DNA of 49,561 nucleotides from Rugosibacter sp. Its GTDB lineage: Bacteria; Pseudomonadota; Gammaproteobacteria; Burkholderiales; Rhodocyclaceae. The position numbers and the translations under genes were made by a program. The stretch spans positions 1-49,561 of the forward strand of contig SCUZ01000039.1 of NCBI GenBank assembly GCA_004322535.1, in the 5' to 3' direction. Below the pieces are notes generated by a model, which worked only from the letters and a program-made list of their open reading frames with translations, had not been told where the DNA came from and did not search any database. This document shows positions 45,211 to 49,561 of the stretch, one piece after another (within the stretch, counting starts at the first letter, position 1; each line of letters opens with the position of its first letter).

Positions 45211-46200
45211 ATGACCAAACCCCCCGTTCGTATTGCAATCACCGGTGCTGCCGGACAAATTGGTTACGCGCTGATCTTTCGCATTGCTGCAGGCGAGATG
45301 CTGGGCAAAGATCAGCCAGTAATCCTGCAAATGCTTGAACTGCCCATGGAAAAAGCCCAGGCAGCACTCAAAGGCGTGATGATGGAACTCGATGATTGTG
45401 CCTTCCCCACCCTGGTGGGCATGGTCGGCACGGATGACCCCAAAGTGGCATTTAAAGATGCGGATTACGCTTTATTGGTCGGCGCCAAACCGCGTGGCCC
45501 CGGCATGGAACGCAAAGACCTGCTGATGGAAAACGCCAAGATCTTCATCGAACAAGGCAAAGCACTCGATGAAGTTGCCTCACGCAATGTGAAAGTGCTG
45601 GTGGTGGGCAACCCGGCGAACACCAATGCTTACATCGCGATGAAGTCCGCCCCCAGCCTGCCGAAGCAAAACTTCACCGCCATGCTGCGCCTGGATCATA
45701 ACCGTGCCATTTCGCAATTGGCCACACGCACAGGCAAAGCGGTTGCCGATGTGGAAAAAATGCTCGTGTGGGGTAATCACTCGCCTACCATGTATCCTGA
45801 TCTGCGGTTTACTACCGTCGCTGGTCAGCCTGCATTGGCGGCCATTAATGATGATGCCTGGTACAAAAACGAGTACATCCCCACCGTGGGCAAACGCGGT
45901 GCAGCGATCATTGCCGCACGCGGCGCATCATCTGCCGCCTCTGCAGCGAATGCCGCCATTGACCACATGCACGATTGGGCCTTGGGAACCAACGGCAAGT
46001 GGGTCACCATGGGTATTCCATCCGATGGTTCCTACGGCATTCCGCAAGACATCATTTATGGCGTGCCAGTCACCTGCGAAAACGGTCAGTACAAACGCGT
46101 GGAAGGTCTCGCTATCGACGACTATTCACGCAGCATGATGGATAAGACGCTGGCCGAATTGCAAGAAGAGCAAGCCGGTGTTGCGAGCTTGCTGGGCTGA
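45211..46200 (+). CDS. mdh: Malate dehydrogenase
   Basis: 329 residues from the ATG at 45211, with GGAG upstream; the open frame to 45154 is a T-rich leader. NAD site [11 protein letters not shown], substrate Arg in [11 protein letters not shown], catalytic His in [11 protein letters not shown], as in the dimeric bacterial/cytosolic type. Oxidises malate to oxaloacetate. Confidence 0.96.
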   Translation: MTKPPVRIAITGAAGQIGYALIFRIAAGEMLGKDQPVILQMLELPMEKAQAALKGVMMELDDCAFPTLVGMVGTDDPKVAFKDADYALLVGAKPRGPGMERKDLLMENAKIFIEQGKALDEVASRNVKVLVVGNPANTNAYIAMKSAPSLPKQNFTAMLRLDHNRAISQLATRTGKAVADVEKMLVWGNHSPTMYPDLRFTTVAGQPALAAINDDAWYKNEYIPTVGKRGAAIIAARGASSAASAANAAIDHMHDWALGTNGKWVTMGIPSDGSYGIPQDIIYGVPVTCENGQYKRVEGLAIDDYSRSMMDKTLAELQEEQAGVASLLG

Positions 46201-46220
46201 TTGCGCGCATTGCACACGCG

Positions 46221-47279
46221 TTGCAACTTGCCGCAAACACACGAGATAAAGCAGAAAAAAAGCCCGTGCCAGTACCCGTGAGTCAGCGCCTTCATCCCGC
46301 AGCAGTTCTATATCAGGGAAGTCGCCCCTTCCCTGTGCTTGCCGCCTGCGAACACTATGCCGGATCAGAAAAAATGATCCGCAAGGCACTGCAACTCCAG
46401 ACTGAGCTCGAGCCGGTTTTTGACATCACGGCTGATTGTGAAGATGGTGCCGCAGCGGGCCACGAACGGGAACATGCGGAGATGGTCAGTGCGCTGTTGC
46501 TGGACCCGGCCAACCGCCACGAACGGCTAGGAGTGCGCATCCATGACATCACCCACCCGCATTGGCGGGATGATCTGGACATCATCATCCAGCGCGCAGG
46601 GCAGCAGGTAGCCTACATCGTGCTGCCCAAGCCAAACTGCGCGAATGATGCTGCCCAGCAGATTGCAGCCATTGACTTGGCGCAGCAACGCCACGCCATT
46701 ACCCGCGAAATTCCTGTGCATATCCTTATCGAGACGCCCGGCGCATTGCATGAAGTCTGGCAAATCGCACGCCTTCCTCACGTGGAGTCCATCGACTTCG
46801 GCCTCATGGACTTCGTAAGCGCACACCACGGGGCGATTCCCGATACCGCGATGCGCGCACCCGGCCAATTTACGCATCCGCTCATTGTTCGCGCCAAGTG
46901 TGAAATTGCGGCAGCAGCATTAGCCAATGGCATTGTGCCCACGCACAACGTCACCACCGAGCTGCGTGACACTGACGTCGTGCGCGAGGATGCACAACGC
47001 GCACGTAATGACTTTGGTTTTTTGCGCATGTGGAGCATTCACCCGGCGCAAATTCAACCCATCATCGAAGCCATGCGCCCCGACTTTGCTGCGGTCAGTG
47101 AGGCCGCAGAGCTCTTGTTGGCGGCTCAAGTCGCTGGCTGGGGGCCGATCTCATGGAAAGGCACGCTACACGACCGTGCGTCTTACCGATATTACTGGGA
47201 GTTGCTGCAACGCGCACGCGCGACGGGTGTGCCCATGACAACAGAAACCTGTCAGCATTTTTTCCAGCCTTCCCATTAA
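46221..47279 (+). CDS. HpcH/HpaI aldolase/citrate lyase (CitE-like) family protein
   Basis: Up to 352 residues. TIM-barrel CitE-like lyase: [16 protein letters not shown] (metal/substrate acids), [23 protein letters not shown] and FGLMDF are family motifs. Start unclear: TTG at 46221 or GTG at 46266 or 46278; none has a good ribosome site. Lies between mdh and acnB, so probably handles a TCA-related acyl-CoA or acid, but the reaction is unknown. Confidence 0.85.
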   Translation: MQLAANTRDKAEKKPVPVPVSQRLHPAAVLYQGSRPFPVLAACEHYAGSEKMIRKALQLQTELEPVFDITADCEDGAAAGHEREHAEMVSALLLDPANRHERLGVRIHDITHPHWRDDLDIIIQRAGQQVAYIVLPKPNCANDAAQQIAAIDLAQQRHAITREIPVHILIETPGALHEVWQIARLPHVESIDFGLMDFVSAHHGAIPDTAMRAPGQFTHPLIVRAKCEIAAAALANGIVPTHNVTTELRDTDVVREDAQRARNDFGFLRMWSIHPAQIQPIIEAMRPDFAAVSEAAELLLAAQVAGWGPISWKGTLHDRASYRYYWELLQRARATGVPMTTETCQHFFQPSH

Positions 47280-47347
47280 AACAACAATCCCGTTTTTCAC
47301 GCATTCGCTTTTTTATTCATCTCACCATCGCACAAAAGGAAACCACC

Positions 47348-49561
47348 ATGCTTGAAGCCTACCGCCAACATGTTGCCGAGCGCGCCGCACTTGGCATTCC
47401 CCCGCTACCGCTCACCAAGCAGCAGACCGACGCCTTGATTGATCTGTTACTCAACCCGCCCCAAGGCGAAGAAGCCACGTTGCTTGATTTGATCACGCAC
47501 CGCGTCCCGGCAGGCGTTGATGAGGCAGCTAAAGTCAAGGCGGAGTTTCTTGCAAAAGTCGGCGCTGGCGAGACGGCATGTACACTCATTTCACGCACAA
47601 AAGCCACCGAACTGCTCGGTACCATGGTCGGCGGTTACAACGTCAAACCACTGATCGACGCGCTGGACGATGCCAAAGTCGGCGCCACCGCCGCGACCGC
47701 ACTTAAATCAACTTTGCTGATGTTCGACGCCTTCCACGATGTTGCCGAAAAAGCCAAGGCCGGCAGCACAAACGCCAAAGCTGTCATGCAATCATGGGCC
47801 AATGGCGAATGGTTTACGCAACGCCCCGATGTGCCGAAAAAAATCAGCGTCACGGTTTTCAAGGTCACGGGCGAAACCAATACCGATGATCTCTCGCCCG
47901 CGCCCGACGCCTGGAGCCGCCCTGATATTCCATTGCATGGCCTGGCCATGCTGAAAAATGCACGCGATGGCATCACGCCAGAACAACCGGGCGAGCGCGG
48001 CCCGATGGGACTGATTGAAGACCTGAAGAAAAAAGGCCACGCGGTCGCCTACGTGGGGGATGTGGTTGGTACAGGCTCTTCGCGCAAGTCCGCCACCAAC
48101 TCAGTCACCTGGTGGACTGGCGACGATATTCCCTTTGTGCCGAACAAGCGCTTTGGCGGCTTCTGCCTCGGCGGCAAAATCGCCCCGATTTTCTTTAATA
48201 CGCAAGAAGATGCGGGCGCTTTTCCTATCGAGTGTGACGTGACACAAATGGCCATGGGCGATGTTATCGACATTTTTCCTTATGAGAAAAAAATTGAGAA
48301 AAACGGCAACGTCATTTCCACATTCGACTACAAATCCGAAGTGCTGCTCGACGAAGTACGCGCTGGTGGCCGCATCAATTTGATCATCGGTCGTGGCCTC
48401 ACTGCCAAGGCGCGCGAGTTCCTTGGCCTGCCCGCCTCCACCTTGTTCCGCCTGCCCAAACCGCCCGTTGATACCGGCAAGGGTTTCTCGCAAGCGCAAA
48501 AAATCGTTGGCCGCGCCTGCGGCTTTCCCGAAGGCAAAGGTGTCCGCCCGGGAACCTACTGCGAACCACGCATGACGTCTGTCGGCAGCCAGGACACCAC
48601 CGGCCCGATGACCCGCGATGAGCTCAAAGACCTCGCCTGCCTTGGCTTCTCCGCCGATTTGGTGATGCAGTCCTTCTGCCACACCGCCGCTTACCCCAAA
48701 CTGGTCGACGTCAAGACTCACCGCACCCTGCCCAGCTTCATCACGTCACGTGGCGGCATTTCGCTAAAACCCGGCGATGGCATTATTCACTCCTGGCTCA
48801 ACCGCTTTCTGTTGCCCGATACCGTTGGCACCGGCGGCGATTCCCACACCCGCTTCCCCATCGGCATTTCCTTCCCGGCGGGCTCCGGGCTGGTAGCCTT
48901 CGCCGCCGCCACCGGCGTGATGCCGCTCGACATGCCTGAATCCGTGTTGGTACGCTTTAAAGGTAGCATGCAACCCGGTATCACCTTGCGTGATCTGGTC
49001 AACGCGATTCCGCTCTACGCTATCAAGGCGGGTCTGCTCACCGTGGCAAAACAAGGCAAGAAAAATGTCTTCTCTGGCCGCATCCTGGAAATCGAAGGCC
49101 TGCCTGATCTTAAAGTGGAGCAAGCGTTCGAGCTCACTGACGCCTCCGCCGAGCGCTCCTCCGCTGGCTGCTCCGTGCGTCTGGACAAGGCACCCATCAT
49201 TGAATACATGCGCTCGAACATCACGCTGATGAAGTGGATGATCGCCGAAGGCTACGCCGACAAACGCACCCTTGGCCGCCGCATCAAGGCCATGGAAGAG
49301 TGGATCGCCAACGGCACCCTGCTGCAACCCGATGCAGACGCCGAATATGCAGCCATCATCGAAATTGATCTGGCCGACATCAAGGAACCCATCCTCGCCT
49401 GCCCGAACGATCCGGACGATGTGAAGATATTGTCTGAAGTTGCTGGCGAGAAAATTGACGAAGTCTTCATCGGCAGCTGCATGACCAACATCGGCCATTT
49501 TCGCGCTGCCGGCAAAGTGCTCGAAGGTCAGACGGACATACCCACCCGCCTGTGGATTGCA
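47348..49561 (+). CDS. acnB: Aconitate hydratase B (partial, C-terminus outside window)
   Basis: 738 codons with no stop before the window edge. The N-terminal HEAT-like domain ([22 protein letters not shown]), the swivel domain ([27 protein letters not shown]), [16 protein letters not shown] and one [4Fe-4S] Cys in [15 protein letters not shown] are present; the other two cluster Cys would lie beyond the edge. Bifunctional aconitase and 2-methylisocitrate dehydratase in the TCA and methylcitrate cycles. Confidence 0.96.
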   Translation, partial: MLEAYRQHVAERAALGIPPLPLTKQQTDALIDLLLNPPQGEEATLLDLITHRVPAGVDEAAKVKAEFLAKVGAGETACTLISRTKATELLGTMVGGYNVKPLIDALDDAKVGATAATALKSTLLMFDAFHDVAEKAKAGSTNAKAVMQSWANGEWFTQRPDVPKKISVTVFKVTGETNTDDLSPAPDAWSRPDIPLHGLAMLKNARDGITPEQPGERGPMGLIEDLKKKGHAVAYVGDVVGTGSSRKSATNSVTWWTGDDIPFVPNKRFGGFCLGGKIAPIFFNTQEDAGAFPIECDVTQMAMGDVIDIFPYEKKIEKNGNVISTFDYKSEVLLDEVRAGGRINLIIGRGLTAKAREFLGLPASTLFRLPKPPVDTGKGFSQAQKIVGRACGFPEGKGVRPGTYCEPRMTSVGSQDTTGPMTRDELKDLACLGFSADLVMQSFCHTAAYPKLVDVKTHRTLPSFITSRGGISLKPGDGIIHSWLNRFLLPDTVGTGGDSHTRFPIGISFPAGSGLVAFAAATGVMPLDMPESVLVRFKGSMQPGITLRDLVNAIPLYAIKAGLLTVAKQGKKNVFSGRILEIEGLPDLKVEQAFELTDASAERSSAGCSVRLDKAPIIEYMRSNITLMKWMIAEGYADKRTLGRRIKAMEEWIANGTLLQPDADAEYAAIIEIDLADIKEPILACPNDPDDVKILSEVAGEKIDEVFIGSCMTNIGHFRAAGKVLEGQTDIPTRLWIA

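Noticed and set aside
48101-49498. Long minus-strand open frames (206 and 244 codons) opposite acnB
   Set aside because: They mirror the acnB reading frame, have no recognisable domains or ribosome sites, and acnB motifs are continuous on the plus strand.
1-49561. tRNA, rRNA, CRISPR array, integrase or phage genes
   Set aside because: None were recognisable on either strand; the only mobile-element trace is the IS3 relic near 8.7 kb.

Overview
The window looks like a chromosome segment of a betaproteobacterium, most likely Burkholderiales. The main reason is the TCA-cycle block at the right end (acnB, HpcH/HpaI-type lyase, mdh, gntR, sdhCDAB, sdhE, gltA, odhA, odhB, lpd, zapE), an arrangement familiar from that order. 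Protein identities were assigned by recognising families and motifs; no database search was possible.

Region 1 (1-22435, all minus strand) is an aromatic-ring catabolic array of about 22 kb. Read from its promoter end (22.4 kb) leftward it encodes a Rieske ferredoxin, a luciferase-like monooxygenase, an alpha/beta hydrolase, a [2Fe-2S]/FAD/NAD reductase, a NahE-type hydratase-aldolase, a NahD-type isomerase, a naphthalene-dioxygenase-family alpha and beta subunit, a DUF1302 outer-membrane protein, a DUF1329 protein, a decayed flavoprotein and cytochrome pair, a Baeyer-Villiger monooxygenase, an HSL-type esterase, a second DUF1329 copy, a BphB/NahB-type dihydrodiol dehydrogenase, a flavin reductase and a catechol 2,3-dioxygenase-type ring-cleavage enzyme. 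After a terminator come a GlcG/HbpS protein and a second NDO-type alpha subunit cut by the window edge. Together these would give ring dihydroxylation, rearomatisation, extradiol cleavage, isomerisation and aldol cleavage to an aromatic aldehyde plus pyruvate, as in the upper naphthalene pathway. The ring-cleavage enzyme is of the XylE/DmpB type rather than NahC, and the extra monooxygenases are unusual. The substrate cannot be read from the sequence. No aldehyde dehydrogenase or salicylate hydroxylase is present here.

Region 2 (22609-31037, plus strand) starts with a NahR-like LysR regulator divergent from the catabolic array. A MarR regulator follows, with a good promoter, then cytochrome b561, YceI and a complete RND efflux system (lipoprotein adaptor, pump, outer-membrane channel). 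Solvent or toxic-intermediate export is a plausible role next to an aromatic pathway.

Region 3 (31121-44875, minus strand) holds SlyD-like FKBP, a Bcp-like peroxiredoxin and ZapE. The succinate dehydrogenase, citrate synthase and 2-oxoglutarate dehydrogenase genes follow, headed by a GntR/UTRA regulator. Region 4 (45211-end, plus strand) is mdh, an HpcH/HpaI-type lyase and a truncated acnB. The gntR-mdh gap carries inverted repeats and a clear promoter.

The most notable observations are: a Baeyer-Villiger monooxygenase whose fingerprint His is Leu; a DUF1329 duplication whose copy carries the last bases of the neighbouring DUF1302 gene; a local decay island (IS3 remnant, 11-bp tandem duplication in a cytochrome gene, flavoprotein with several frameshifts); and the mixed composition of the catabolic array.
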